From DASXRU01 sp033856235 (GTDB lineage: Bacteria; Acidobacteriota; Blastocatellia; Pyrinomonadales; Pyrinomonadaceae): a DNA stretch of 64,000 nt. Below the pieces are notes generated by a model. It worked only from the letters and a program-made list of their open reading frames with translations, did no database searches and was not told the origin of the DNA. The position numbers and the translations under genes were made by a program. Positions 35,638 to 44,408 of this stretch are shown one piece after another (positions within the stretch are counted from its first letter, which is position 1; the number at the start of each line of letters is the position of its first letter). Location of the stretch: contig JAWVFI010000083.1 of the NCBI GenBank assembly GCA_033856235.1, forward strand, positions 8,754-72,753. Reading direction: 5' to 3'.

Positions 35638-35675
35638 TCTGAGTTCCTCCGGTTATGAAGTCCTATTACTATCAA

Positions 35676-36125
35676 TCAAAACTGCTTGCGACTATCCAGC
35701 AGGATTGTCACTGGTCCATCATTGACCAACTCCAGTTCCATCATGGCGCCAAAGGTGCCGTTCGCCACCTGGCCAATGCTTTTTTGCGCCCGGGCTATGA
35801 AGAGCTCGTATAGTGGCTTTGCCATGTCGGGCGCCGCGGCATCTATCCACGAAGGTCTTAAGCCCCGCCGCACATCTCCATAGAGCGTAAACTGGGAAAC
35901 GATAAGTAAGCCGCCGCCCACATCCTGCAACGAGCGATTCATCCGACCCTGGTCATCATCAAAGATCCGCAGCGAGATCGTTTTATCAACCAGATAGGCC
36001 ACGTCTTTTTCGGCGTCGTCGTGTGTAATTCCCAATAACACCACCAGGCCGGCGGCAATTTCGCCGCAGATTTCGCCAGCCACGCTCACCGATGCGCGGG
36101 TCACGCGCTGCACCACAACTCGCAT
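35676..36125 (-). CDS. dtd: D-aminoacyl-tRNA deacylase
   Basis: Removes D-amino acids (and misacylated Gly) from tRNAs. Full length (149 residues) and typical throughout: MRVVVQRVTRASVSV start, GLVVLLGI, the SQFTLYGD motif (about 79-86) and the cross-subunit NDGPVTILLD near the C-terminus (about 135-144), which carries the Gly-cis-Pro element. Lies between the TPR/TonB-C gene (31 bp upstream) and the cyclophilin gene in the same direction. Confidence 0.93.
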   Translation of the reverse strand: MRVVVQRVTRASVSVAGEICGEIAAGLVVLLGITHDDAEKDVAYLVDKTISLRIFDDDQGRMNRSLQDVGGGLLIVSQFTLYGDVRRGLRPSWIDAAAPDMAKPLYELFIARAQKSIGQVANGTFGAMMELELVNDGPVTILLDSRKQF

Positions 36126-36156
36126 AGGGGTTACCCGGGCAAGCAGCCATTAGCTG

Positions 36157-36978
36157 TTATTGAAAATTGTAAATAATAATGCCGTTAACCCTCACCGCCA
36201 TACCTGATAACTTCGTCGGCGTGAAGCGTGCTTTGTATGCCGCTTCGAGTGCCGGCCGGGCAAAGATTGGGTGCCCGCACAATACTTTCGCCTCGATGAC
36301 TTTACCGGTTTCATCTATCAGCACCTGGACTCGTACCAGGCCGACCGCCCGGAGTCGCTTGGCTTCACCCGGATAAACTGGGACTGGCAAACTAATCGCG
36401 CGTCCATTTAGGACGCCCCCGCTTAACGAACCACCCTTAAGGTCCTCGACCCTCTGCGGCGGCATTTGCTTCCGGCGCTTCTCGAGGAATCGTTGTTCGG
36501 CTTTCAGCGCCTCGTCAGGCATCCGCGTTTCGTAAAGAAAACAAATGTATCGACTGAAGGTGCTGATACCGGATGAATCGCCGGTGGAGTTCTGGGGCAA
36601 GTCATCGATCGCGACGGCGCGCAAGAACAGCGATTCCGCTCGCGGGTAGTTTCGTTTCGCTACATATAGCTCAGCCAGGTTTCGCAATGCCGTGGACAAA
36701 TGCTCGTCGTTGGGGCCCAGGATTTTTTCCGTGATCTCGGCCGCGCGGATTGCAAGCGGCAGGGCTTCATCGTATTTTTCACGACTGTAAAGCTTAATGA
36801 CCTCAAGACTCATTCTCTGAGACTCAAGCAGCTCCGCATCTTGTTCCGGAGTGGTCTTTGGGGAAACAGCCGCCTGCTTCTTTGCCGGTTCTTGTGTCGT
36901 ACCGGCTGCCGACCGCGCGAAAGTGGCCTGGGGTGCTGCCACACTCGCTATGATCATTAGTAATAATTTCAGCCGCAT
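36157..36978 (-). CDS. TPR protein with C-terminal TonB-like domain
   Basis: An exported protein with a signal peptide (MRLKLLLMIIASVAAPQATFA), a central helical region with TPR-like repeats (DEALPLAIRAAEITEKILG, about 64-82; LSTALRNLAELYVAKRNYPRAESLF in two parts, about 87-112), and a C-terminal TonB_C domain (VRVQVLIDETGKVIEAKV onwards, about 211-273, ending VNGIIIYNF). A longer frame exists but the ATG at 36978 has an AGGG upstream, sits 10 bp after the SDR stop codon and gives a proper signal peptide. Such proteins are common in Acidobacteriota; whether they transduce energy is unclear, since no N-terminal TonB transmembrane anchor remains if the signal is cleaved. Confidence 0.78.
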   Translation of the reverse strand: MRLKLLLMIIASVAAPQATFARSAAGTTQEPAKKQAAVSPKTTPEQDAELLESQRMSLEVIKLYSREKYDEALPLAIRAAEITEKILGPNDEHLSTALRNLAELYVAKRNYPRAESLFLRAVAIDDLPQNSTGDSSGISTFSRYICFLYETRMPDEALKAEQRFLEKRRKQMPPQRVEDLKGGSLSGGVLNGRAISLPVPVYPGEAKRLRAVGLVRVQVLIDETGKVIEAKVLCGHPIFARPALEAAYKARFTPTKLSGMAVRVNGIIIYNFQ

Positions 36979-36988
36979 CCAGATTGCC

Positions 36989-37741
36989 CTATTTCTTCGG
37001 CGGCCGGCTGGGGCGAATCTCCACCCGGCTCGGCAAGGCACGGTCATCAAAAGCGAGTAGATCCAAAACCACCTGACCGACGTCTGAGGGCTGCAACTGC
37101 CAGCTTCTCTCATCATCTGGCTCGTCGCCGCCAAACTCTGTGTTCACTGAACCCGGCATGATGTAACTGACCTTGATGTTATCGTGGCGGACTTCCTGCA
37201 TCAGCGCTTCGCTAAAACCATTCAAGCCGAACTTGGAAGCGTTGTACGCCGCCATCCGCGCGTGTGCATTAACACCTGCCAGCGATGAAATGTTGAAGAT
37301 GTAGCCACCGCCTCTCGCCTTCATATGAGGAATCGCTTCATGGCAACAATAGAAGACTCCGAACACATTGGTTTCCAAAATCGCCCGAAAGTCTTCCGGC
37401 GACATCGCGGCCACGGTTTCGAACTTGCAGATGCCGGCGTTATTGATCAGGATGTCGAGCCCGCCAAGTTCGCTCACCGTATGGGCGACAAGGGCCCGAA
37501 CTTGTTCATAATCGCGGACATCGCAAATGAAGCTGGTGGCGCGCCCGTTACCGAGTTTAGTTAACTCGCTAACCGTGCGGTCGATTTCATCTTGATGGCG
37601 CGCGCTAATGCAGACGCTGACACCTTCGCGAACCAGGGCTTCCGCGATTCCGCGTCCGATTCCCTTTGAGCCGCCGGTGACGATGGCTGATTTGCCTTTG
37701 AGATTCATTAACTGTTCGCGGCTCGGCCGTGTTTCAGTCAT
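36989..37741 (-). CDS. SDR family oxidoreductase (3-oxoacyl-ACP reductase-like)
   Basis: A classical short-chain dehydrogenase/reductase of 250 residues. Cofactor motif TGGSKGIGRG (about 22-31), NNAG near 99-102, catalytic Ser in NISSLAGV near 150 and the YNASK active-site motif near 165-169. The C-terminus is PSRPPKK. The ATG overlaps the gatB stop (ATGA), so it is translationally coupled; an internal ATG at codon 12 is less likely. Best described as FabG-like with unknown substrate. Confidence 0.9.
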   Translation of the reverse strand: MTETRPSREQLMNLKGKSAIVTGGSKGIGRGIAEALVREGVSVCISARHQDEIDRTVSELTKLGNGRATSFICDVRDYEQVRALVAHTVSELGGLDILINNAGICKFETVAAMSPEDFRAILETNVFGVFYCCHEAIPHMKARGGGYIFNISSLAGVNAHARMAAYNASKFGLNGFSEALMQEVRHDNIKVSYIMPGSVNTEFGGDEPDDERSWQLQPSDVGQVVLDLLAFDDRALPSRVEIRPSRPPKK

Positions 37742-39210
37742 CCTTTGAGCTTCTCTTTTAACCGCTCGTTAACGATCTTCGGGTTCGCCTTACCCTTTGA
37801 CGCTTTCATCACCTGACCCACAAGATAGCCAAACAACGCCTCTTTGCCGGCGCGATATTGTTCCAGTTGCGCCGGGCTGGCGGCGATCACTTCATCGATG
37901 ACGCTATCGATCTCACCGCTGTCGCTAAGCTGTACCAGCCCGCGCTCTGCGATTATCGCCGCGGCGCTTTTGCCCGTGGCAAACATTTCGGAGAGTACTT
38001 CCTTTCCCTGCTTGCCGTTAATCGTGCCTTCATCGATTGAACGCACGAGGGCGCCCAGCTCGTTCGGCGCAACCGGACACTCGGCCGCCGAGATGCCGGC
38101 GTTTTCTATTTCGCGCAGCAGCTCGGAGCGGATCCAGTTTGAGGCCCCACGCGGATTACCCGCCGCCGCGGCCGCCGCTTCGTAATAATCGGACAGGGCG
38201 CGATCGGAAGTCAGTTGCGAGGCATCGCTGAACGACAAGTCATACTGTTCCATGAATCGCTGCCGGCGGGCCTCAGGCAATTCCGGCATCGCACTTCGCA
38301 CTTCATCGATAAACTCCCGGGTCACCAGCAGCGGCGGCAGATCCGGTTCCGGGAAGTAACGATAATCATGCGCCTCTTCCTTTGATCGCATCACCCGCGT
38401 TTCCGCAGCGCGTTCGTCCCACAAACGCGTTTCCTGCATCACGCGCTCGCCTGCTTCCAGCGCCTTGATTTGCCTTTCAACTTCGAACTCGATCGCGCGC
38501 TGCATGAAGCGGACCGAATTAAGGTTCTTCAACTCGACCTTCGTGCCAAAACCCTCGCCCGTGCGACGCACCGACACATTCGCCTCGCAACGCAGGTTGC
38601 CCTTTTCCATGTCGGCTTCCGACGCTCCGACCCACGACAAAGCTCGCCGCACATGATTGACGTAGTCGTAAGCCTCCCAGGAAGTACGGAAGTCGGGCTC
38701 AGTCACGATTTCCGCTAAGGGAGTGCCGGCGCGATTGAGATCGATATAGGAATAGCGATCTACCTCCGGCAGTCCCTCGTGGACGTTCTTGCCCGCGTCT
38801 TCTTCCAAGTGCAGACGAGTGATGCGCACGGTCTTTGGCGTCCAGTTTCGCGCATGACCCGCCGGATCCCGCTCTGCGGTCATGATCTCGAGCGTCCCAT
38901 CGGCGGAGAATGGTTGATCGAATTGCGAAATCTGGTAGCCCTTCGGCAGGTCCGGATAGAAATAGTTTTTGCGGGAAAAAATTGATCGCTCGTTAATGCG
39001 CAGGCCGAGCGACAGCGCCGCGCGCGCGCCCAACTCCACGGCGCGCCAGTTTAAAACCGGAAGCGCGCCCGGTAACCCCAAACAAACAGGACAAGTGTTT
39101 GCGTTCGGCTGATCGCCAAACTTGGTCGAGCAACTGCAGAAAATTTTTGATTCAGTGCTCAATTGAGCATGAATCTCCAGCCCGATAACGGTTTCCCAGT
39201 TGTTTGTCAT
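37738..39210 (-). CDS. gatB: Aspartyl/glutamyl-tRNA(Asn/Gln) amidotransferase subunit B
   Basis: Subunit B of GatCAB, which binds mischarged Glu-tRNA(Gln)/Asp-tRNA(Asn) and converts it with ammonia from GatA. Full length (490 residues). Visible: VIGLEIHAQLSTESKIFC (about 7-24), zinc-type Cys CSCSTKFG and NTCPVCLGLPGALPV, the conserved NYFYPDLPKGYQISQ (about 86-100), SYIDLNRAGTPLAEIVTEPD in two parts, and the C-terminal YqeY-like tail with GYLVGQVMKASKGKANP. gatA and gatC are not next to it. It is the first gene of a five-gene minus-strand operon. Confidence 0.96.
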   Translation of the reverse strand: MTNNWETVIGLEIHAQLSTESKIFCSCSTKFGDQPNANTCPVCLGLPGALPVLNWRAVELGARAALSLGLRINERSIFSRKNYFYPDLPKGYQISQFDQPFSADGTLEIMTAERDPAGHARNWTPKTVRITRLHLEEDAGKNVHEGLPEVDRYSYIDLNRAGTPLAEIVTEPDFRTSWEAYDYVNHVRRALSWVGASEADMEKGNLRCEANVSVRRTGEGFGTKVELKNLNSVRFMQRAIEFEVERQIKALEAGERVMQETRLWDERAAETRVMRSKEEAHDYRYFPEPDLPPLLVTREFIDEVRSAMPELPEARRQRFMEQYDLSFSDASQLTSDRALSDYYEAAAAAAGNPRGASNWIRSELLREIENAGISAAECPVAPNELGALVRSIDEGTINGKQGKEVLSEMFATGKSAAAIIAERGLVQLSDSGEIDSVIDEVIAASPAQLEQYRAGKEALFGYLVGQVMKASKGKANPKIVNERLKEKLKG

Positions 39211-39225
39211 TTAGTGAATTCTCGT

Positions 39226-40305
39226 TTAGGGCCTCAGCCAGCCGGGGGGCGCTCCGGCGCGACGCGCTTCTTCCTCTAAAAGCCGCCAGCGCGCCTGAAT
39301 GCCGGCCCGCCTCGTCAGCATCTCGTTCAGTTTTTCAGTCAGCGCGGCGCGTTCGTAGGACTGATCGAAAGGAGGTGGTTGCGAAACCAACACGTAAGGA
39401 TATGGTGAGCCGAACGACCATGGCGCACGCGAGCCAAACCCGCCTCGCCCCTGGCCAAAAGGTACACGCCCAAACCCCGGATTCAGCGTCGCGCCCACAC
39501 GCACAGGACCCGCGCCGAACCTTACTTGTCCGGACACATTAGTACCTCCGGGCCAAACGGGAATTCCGCCACGACCTGGCATCGGTGTTCCGGTCCATCT
39601 TCGCGACGGGAAAGGCACTCCCGGCAAAACCCAGCCGCCGGGTCCGATCATTGTCCCCGTCCACACGCGCGCGGTGGGAAGTTCAGCCAGGCGCCCATTT
39701 AGATATGAAATCTGTCCGTTGACCTCCACGAATTCAGACCGTAACTCATTCGCGCGGCCGCGCCAGTAGGCTTCATCATTCTCATGCAATGTCCGTTGTT
39801 CACTTAGTGCCGCGCGAATCTGTTCCGCTTCCATTTGCTCGCGACGCCGGGTTTCTTCCAATGTCGGCAAACCCAACTCGCGTCTTCGCTGTTCATAGGC
39901 ACGTTCGCTTTGCAGTCGGGCTCGGCGCGACGGTTCCAATTGCGCATTCGTGATAGTCACCCGACGTGAACCGGTTTCAACCTGTTGCTGAGCAGACCTC
40001 GCTTCGGTGAGTTTTACAAACCCGCCGGGCGGTAAATGGTTGATCCGCTCAGTCGCCGGAATATCGATGATGGATAAGTTAAGAGTGACGTTGAAACCCG
40101 GAGCCCGCTCGTAAGTTAAAGTGCTGGCGGTCACTGTAATTTTCCCGGAAGCCTCGATCTGTCGCCCATCGCGGAGCACCAAAGTGTAGGCAGCAACCAG
40201 CGTCGGAAGCAGGACGACCACTGTCGCCGCCAATACGATTCGTCCCACCGCCCGCCGCATGGTCATGCGGCAATCCGATATGAAGCTCTCCCACAACTGG
40301 AACAT
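39226..40305 (-). CDS. Exported protein of unknown function with SH3-like N-terminus and coiled coil
   Basis: A 359-residue exported protein. The ATG at 40305 is chosen because GGAAAGGAAAGAG lies directly upstream; a longer frame reaches 40359. A signal peptide follows MTMRRAVGRIVLAATVVVL. The mature N-terminus (YTLVLRDGRQIEASGKITV) has a short beta barrel pattern seen in many Acidobacteriota proteins with a YTLVLKDGRR-like beginning. A charged helical, coiled-coil region spans about 110-220 (QSERAYEQRRRELGL, EETRRREQMEAEQIRAAL), then a Gly/Pro/Arg-rich disordered segment, then a final helix pair. No catalytic motif. It ends 15 bp before the start codon of gatB and could be upstream in the same transcript. 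Confidence 0.7.
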   Translation of the reverse strand: MFQLWESFISDCRMTMRRAVGRIVLAATVVVLLPTLVAAYTLVLRDGRQIEASGKITVTASTLTYERAPGFNVTLNLSIIDIPATERINHLPPGGFVKLTEARSAQQQVETGSRRVTITNAQLEPSRRARLQSERAYEQRRRELGLPTLEETRRREQMEAEQIRAALSEQRTLHENDEAYWRGRANELRSEFVEVNGQISYLNGRLAELPTARVWTGTMIGPGGWVLPGVPFPSRRWTGTPMPGRGGIPVWPGGTNVSGQVRFGAGPVRVGATLNPGFGRVPFGQGRGGFGSRAPWSFGSPYPYVLVSQPPPFDQSYERAALTEKLNEMLTRRAGIQARWRLLEEEARRAGAPPGWLRP

Positions 40306-40555
40306 CTCTTTCCTTTCCCGACAACGCATGTTTGCGGTTCGATGGGTCGAGTATAGCACCGGGTATTAACGTGCTCAACGAGGCCCGCAAATCGCAGGCC
40401 CCGGCCAAAATACTTGCGTCGGCTGCGAGGGTTTGGTGTACAATCCGCGCCGTTTACTGGCACATTATCGCAGACTACGGCCGGATCCTTACTGAACTCC
40501 AGAGGCGTCCGCCGACGGTTATCAACCCCCATTCACTAAGGAGACAAACGAAATC

Positions 40556-40924
40556 ATGGCAAAGACAATCGCAAAGATTCTGGGCCTGGTGCTGCTACTG
40601 GTTGGCATATTGGGTTTCACTGCCGTGCTCAAGCCCCTCGGCGCGCACCTGAACCCGGCGCACAACGCCGTCCACATCCTGACCGGCGTGATCGCGCTCT
40701 ACTTCGGATTCGCCCAGACGATGTCTGCCGCCCGTGCTTTTGATCTGGTCTTTGGAGCTGTTTATCTGCTGCTGGGTGTGTGCGGGTACTTCCTGGGGGA
40801 TGCAGGCAACATGCACATGCTGCACATTGGCCCGCTCATGCTGGGTAACATGGACCACATGATTCACGTCGCCGTCGGCGCACTTTTCCTAATCGGCGGC
40901 TTAATGACCGGTAAGAACGCCTAA
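40556..40924 (+). CDS. Small DUF4383-like integral membrane protein
   Basis: A 122-residue protein with four predicted membrane helices (about 7-27, 39-57, 62-81 and 98-116). The pattern of GLVLLLVGILGF, HNAVHILTGVIALYFGF and HMIHVAVGALFLIGG (two His-containing helices) matches what I recall of the DUF4383 family, of unknown role. A strong Shine-Dalgarno AAGGAGA precedes the ATG. The preceding 250 bp hold a possible -10 TACAAT at 40440-40445 with TTGCGT 19 nt upstream. The gene stands alone on the plus strand. Confidence 0.7.
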   Translation: MAKTIAKILGLVLLLVGILGFTAVLKPLGAHLNPAHNAVHILTGVIALYFGFAQTMSAARAFDLVFGAVYLLLGVCGYFLGDAGNMHMLHIGPLMLGNMDHMIHVAVGALFLIGGLMTGKNA

Positions 40925-40994
40925 GAGTAGAGGCGACTTCAAATCATCGACGCGAGCATTAGTTTGCGAGAGACCATGTAAGTTAGAGAGGCTC

Positions 40995-41148
40995 AACGCG
41001 CGTTCCAGGCGCATGGAGTTTCAGCTTTCACGCTTTAGAAGTTTCGCGATTCACAAAACCAGGCAAACTAAAGTTTGAACTCTGTCCACCTGTAGGGGTG
41101 GGAGGCGCAACGCTGGTTCGAGGCGTATAGAGTTCAAGCTTCAGCTTG
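40995..41148. repeat. Degenerate direct repeat with small CAAAC/CAAGC hairpins
   Basis: Two diverged copies of about 33-39 bp (40995-41027 and 41109-41147; both with AACGC..TTC.AGGCG.AT.GAGTT and TCAGCTT) flank the hairpin CAAAC-TAAA-GTTTG (41064-41077); the second copy contains CAAGC-TTCA-GCTTG (41135-41148). This is a weak, decayed relative of the paired hairpins seen elsewhere in the window. No gene in the stretch. Confidence 0.5.
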
Positions 41149-41173
41149 CCGCCTTGCGCATTGGTCCAGGTCG

Positions 41174-41536
41174 CTATTCGGAAAGCTTCCTTCCAGTATC
41201 GCCGGGATACGGACAATGCCGGCATCCGTTTTTGCAACAATAACCGCGGCGCAAGTGATACCGAGCCGTGAAGATCATCGTCTCTCCTTCCAAATAGTAA
41301 TCCTCCCTCTCAACCAGTGGACGTTGTGGGTCAGCGTCAATCTCTTCCATAAGTTGGGCCTTTGATCCTGAAATAGCGTCCCGCAGGCATTTGGAACAGA
41401 GGCAATCCATGGCTGCGCTCGCTGCCAATGCGATGTGCGGTAACGCGTCGCACCAGCATGGAGTCTCCCAGCTGTCAGCGCCGCAGCCAAAACTCTCTCC
41501 ACAGCGCGAACAGCTTTTTTCTTTGACGGATTGCAT
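41174..41536 (-). CDS. Cys-rich CWC-type plus DUF5522-type protein
   Basis: A protein of about 120 residues with two known small Cys-rich modules in tandem. The N-terminal part has CSRCGESFGCG, CWC and CLCSKCL, matching the cysteine-rich CWC family. The C-terminal part (EDYYLEGETMIFTARYHLR, then GYCCKNGCRHCPY) matches DUF5522. In many bacteria these are separate neighbouring genes. It is probably a metal-binding protein; the role is unknown. ATG at 41536 is chosen; a TTG at 41563 is possible. It starts about 35 bp after the btuB stop and may be its operon partner. Confidence 0.75.
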   Translation of the reverse strand: MQSVKEKSCSRCGESFGCGADSWETPCWCDALPHIALAASAAMDCLCSKCLRDAISGSKAQLMEEIDADPQRPLVEREDYYLEGETMIFTARYHLRRGYCCKNGCRHCPYPGDTGRKLSE

Positions 41537-41570
41537 CAGGTTCGTTCGCAGAAAAGCAGCCAACCTTAAT

Positions 41571-44051
41571 TCAGAAACTTAACGCCGCTCCGGCCCGCCC
41601 CGTTCGGCTCGGCATCCGAAACCCGCTCTCGAAATACTGGCGATTGAACAGATTGTCCACATAACCGAAAAACCGCAGCGAGCGCGATTCCCCGAGCGGC
41701 AGAGTGTAACTGCCACCCAGATCCGCTTTGGCCAATCCGCTGAAGCGATAGGCCCGGCTGGCGAAGGTGCTGGAGTTGAAAACGGGCGCGAGGTAATCGC
41801 TGGAAGCCGCGAGATCGAAATTAACCAGCACGCGACTGCCGAAGCGCTGCGTCACAACCAGGGAGAATTGATGATCGGGTGTCACGAAGGATCGCAGCAC
41901 ACCCGGAACTTGGGGAGTGCGCTGCAGACTCTTCGTATAGGTATACGCCGCCGTGAGGTTCAACGAGGCCGACGGTGTCGCGGTCATGCTTAACTCGACG
42001 CCGCGGGCGATCCCTCCATTCGTATTCACGTATCCACCGAACCGGCCGAACGGATCCGTCACCGGATTAATCAGACCCGAGAAATCGAAGATGATTATTT
42101 TTTGCAGCTTTGTGTAGAAGTAAGTCGCCGAAGCGCGCAACCGATTCCGATAAAGCGTCTGATCGATCCCGGCATCAAAGGCAATCGAACGATCGGGTTG
42201 CAGCCGCGGATCGCCTACGGGTGAGTAACCAAAGAAACTGTCGAAGAACGTGCCGAAACGTTCAAACAGCGTCGGCGCCCGGTAACCGTTACCGATATGC
42301 CCGCGCAACTTCGTTCCGGACGAGCGAAACATATACGCAACCGATCCATCGCCGGTGTAGGCCGTCGGCGGGGAAAGAAAAGTTAAACCCCGGTATGGAG
42401 ATGAAGCCACAGGCGTAAACACCGGCTGGCTCAGCCGGAAGAACTGCGCTCGAAATGCTCCCGAGATTTGCAACCGGTCACCCATAAAGCGCAATTGATC
42501 CTGGACAAAGAGCGTGTGGCTCCTTTGCGTAGCATCAACGTCGGAATTGCTCGCCGGATTTACGGGGAATGAAGGGTTCCTGAAGTTCTCGCTCTCAAAC
42601 TCATAACCGCCAGTGATGAAGTTGGCGCGCCCCGCTCGCAAATCAAAACGCGCGCTCGCCGTGTGAATGCGGGCGTCGAAATCAGATCGCTCCGTGCCGC
42701 CGAACGGCTGGAAGCCCGGTCCCAGGGGTCCATTGATGCTGCGGCGGTTTGTGGTCAGACCCTGATAGCTGAGGGTATAGCCGAAGGCCTCCGTTGGCCG
42801 ATGCGTGAAAATGACGGCGCCGGAGAAGAACTTCGCTTGGCGCAGGTTGTCGGGATCATTCGCCCCAGGGATAAAAGTTGCCGCTCCGGGATGCAGTAAC
42901 GAGATCGGCACGCCCGCCTCAAAGCGGGCCAGTTCAGTTGGGGAGAGAGGAACAGCGTTAATGATGCCTGTTGCGGGCAAGGTCCCTACGGCTTCCGGGC
43001 TGTTATTCAGTTGTAAGCGAGAGTCGGTGGCGTAGATGCGACCTGACAGAGTGGCTGTGGGTGTCAGCTGAAAAAGTACCCGTCCTTGTCCGCTGGTGTT
43101 GCGCGCTTCATCGTGGTCATCAACGCCGCGCGTCACATTCAGGTGTGACAAGCCAAGGCTGTAAATAATGCGATTGTGGCTGGCGCCCCCGGCAATCTGG
43201 GCCCGCCCGCGAAACATACCCAAGCCCCCACCTTCAGCAAGCACGTTGCCATGGAAGGGTGCGCCGCCCTCATCAGTCACCAGATTGATGACGCCGCCGA
43301 TGGCGTTCGTGCCGTAGAGTGAGGAGCCAGAGCATCGCAACACTTCAACGCGGCTGACATCCGTGACCAGCAAGTCTCCCAGAAAACCCGAGGCGTCGCC
43401 CTGTGGAGCTCCGGCATCGCGGAAACGCAGCCCATCGATCAGGACCGCAGTGTCTTCATTGCGCAATCCCCGTGTTTTAATTGACGTGAACGAGCCCGGC
43501 CCACCAAGTTGTTGCACTCGTAAACCCGGAACGGATCGCAAAGCTTCGGAGATGGCAACTTCGTCGCGTTCATCTATCTCTTGCTGATCCACTACGGAAA
43601 CAGCTTTGGATACTTCATCAACTGGTTGCGCCGTACTCTGAGCGGTAACGATGACGTGCTCATCAATCGCGGCAAGCGGCAATGATATCTCGAGCGTCGC
43701 CGTCGCATTTCGCTCAATCCGCAGTGCCTGGGCAGTCGCGCGTGCGAATCCCGCCGCTTCGGCTTCGATCAAATACTCGCCCGGCCTCAGGTCTTCAAAG
43801 AGACACGTGCCCTTGTCATTCGTCAGGCCCAGCCGCCGAACTCTGTTGTCGCGCGTGTAGAGGGTAACAGCCGCCTTGAGCACAACTGCGCCGTGCGGGT
43901 CGGTGACCCTGACGATAATTCCCGTCCCTGCCGCTCCGTCTTGCGCCCGAATCCCGGCTGAAAAAGGACCGCAGAACAACAACAGAGCCAAAATGCCCAG
44001 GGCTGTTCCGGTGAAATGCACATCTCTCGTTTGATTGTTTTGTCTTTTCAT
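41571..44051 (-). CDS. btuB: TonB-dependent cobalamin receptor, BtuB-like
   Basis: An outer-membrane TonB-dependent receptor of 826 residues. The start at 44051 is set by AGGAG upstream and the position after the riboswitch; it gives a signal peptide (helix around GTALGILALLLFCGPF). Domains: an N-terminal carboxypeptidase-regulatory-like beta domain (about 45-125, VRVTDPHGAVVLKAAVTLY, LRPGEYLIEAEAAGFA), the plug (about 145-255, VSVVDQQEIDERDEVAIS, TRGLRNEDTAVLIDGLR), and the beta barrel ending in a C-terminal Phe (AGAALSF). The upstream cobalamin riboswitch and the btuFCD genes support vitamin B12 or related corrinoids as substrate. Confidence 0.88.
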   Translation of the reverse strand: MKRQNNQTRDVHFTGTALGILALLLFCGPFSAGIRAQDGAAGTGIIVRVTDPHGAVVLKAAVTLYTRDNRVRRLGLTNDKGTCLFEDLRPGEYLIEAEAAGFARATAQALRIERNATATLEISLPLAAIDEHVIVTAQSTAQPVDEVSKAVSVVDQQEIDERDEVAISEALRSVPGLRVQQLGGPGSFTSIKTRGLRNEDTAVLIDGLRFRDAGAPQGDASGFLGDLLVTDVSRVEVLRCSGSSLYGTNAIGGVINLVTDEGGAPFHGNVLAEGGGLGMFRGRAQIAGGASHNRIIYSLGLSHLNVTRGVDDHDEARNTSGQGRVLFQLTPTATLSGRIYATDSRLQLNNSPEAVGTLPATGIINAVPLSPTELARFEAGVPISLLHPGAATFIPGANDPDNLRQAKFFSGAVIFTHRPTEAFGYTLSYQGLTTNRRSINGPLGPGFQPFGGTERSDFDARIHTASARFDLRAGRANFITGGYEFESENFRNPSFPVNPASNSDVDATQRSHTLFVQDQLRFMGDRLQISGAFRAQFFRLSQPVFTPVASSPYRGLTFLSPPTAYTGDGSVAYMFRSSGTKLRGHIGNGYRAPTLFERFGTFFDSFFGYSPVGDPRLQPDRSIAFDAGIDQTLYRNRLRASATYFYTKLQKIIIFDFSGLINPVTDPFGRFGGYVNTNGGIARGVELSMTATPSASLNLTAAYTYTKSLQRTPQVPGVLRSFVTPDHQFSLVVTQRFGSRVLVNFDLAASSDYLAPVFNSSTFASRAYRFSGLAKADLGGSYTLPLGESRSLRFFGYVDNLFNRQYFESGFRMPSRTGRAGAALSF

Positions 44052-44060
44052 CTGTAGCTT

Positions 44061-44104
44061 CTCCTGCCCGTCGCAGTGCGAGCTGATAAGGAACGACGAA
44101 CAGG
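44061..44104 (-). promoter_or_regulatory. Shine-Dalgarno-sequestering helix of the btuB riboswitch
   Basis: The 3' end of the aptamer, CCTGTTCGTCG (minus strand 44104-44094), can pair along all 11 positions (two G-U pairs) with CGACGGGCAGG (44073-44063). The last three bases belong to the btuB Shine-Dalgarno AGGAG. This would allow translational repression when the aptamer state releases or exposes the strand. Structure inferred by eye. Confidence 0.5.
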
Positions 44105-44285
44105 TTTCCTGACTTGTGGCGTATAGCGATGGCCGGGCAGTGACTTCTGTTACTGACCCAGTTCCCAACGCTGCTTCGCATGCGCCTTCCCAGGAACTCT
44201 CCCAGTGGCTAAAACACATGCGCCAACCACTTACAGTTGCGCGGGCAGCGGCGGCTTTAAACCGCCTTCCCTCATCCGTCGTACA
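44090..44285 (-). promoter_or_regulatory. Cobalamin riboswitch (btuB leader)
   Basis: Read on the minus strand, the segment contains the known landmarks of the class: GAGGGAAGGCGG near the 5' side, GCCGCTGCCCGCGCAACTGT, GCCACTGGGAGAG, TGGGAAGGCGCA and the B12-box-like AAGTCAGGAAACCTG near 44118-44100. It lies directly upstream of btuB. The order and spacing match AdoCbl-type aptamers. Confidence 0.9.
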
Positions 44286-44297
44286 GGGTTACTTAGT

Positions 44298-44400
44298 GGC
44301 ACAGATCTGAGTCTGTGCTGTATTGGTAACGCAAACTTCAGTTTGCGTTTGATGGAAACTCCTAGAATCAAAACACCTAAATCGCAAACTGAAGTTTGCG
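44298..44400. repeat. Hairpin set with TTCA/TGAA loops between btuD and the btuB riboswitch
   Basis: AACGCAAAC-TTCA-GTTTGCGTT (44328-44349) and CGCAAAC-TGAA-GTTTGCG (44383-44400) are the same hairpin in opposite orientation, 33 bp apart. A third hairpin GGCACAGA...TCTGTGC (44298-44318) precedes them. Located just after the btuD stop codon on the minus strand; may serve as a terminator, but no U-run is seen. Confidence 0.7.
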
Positions 44401-44408
44401 TTACATCA

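Noticed and set aside
36979..37134. Longer N-terminus of the TPR/TonB-C protein
   Set aside because: It would overlap the SDR gene and bury the signal peptide; ATG 36978 has its own ribosome binding site.
44052..44219. N-terminal extension of btuB upstream of 44051
   Set aside because: It translates the riboswitch; the signal peptide and Shine-Dalgarno place the start at 44051.
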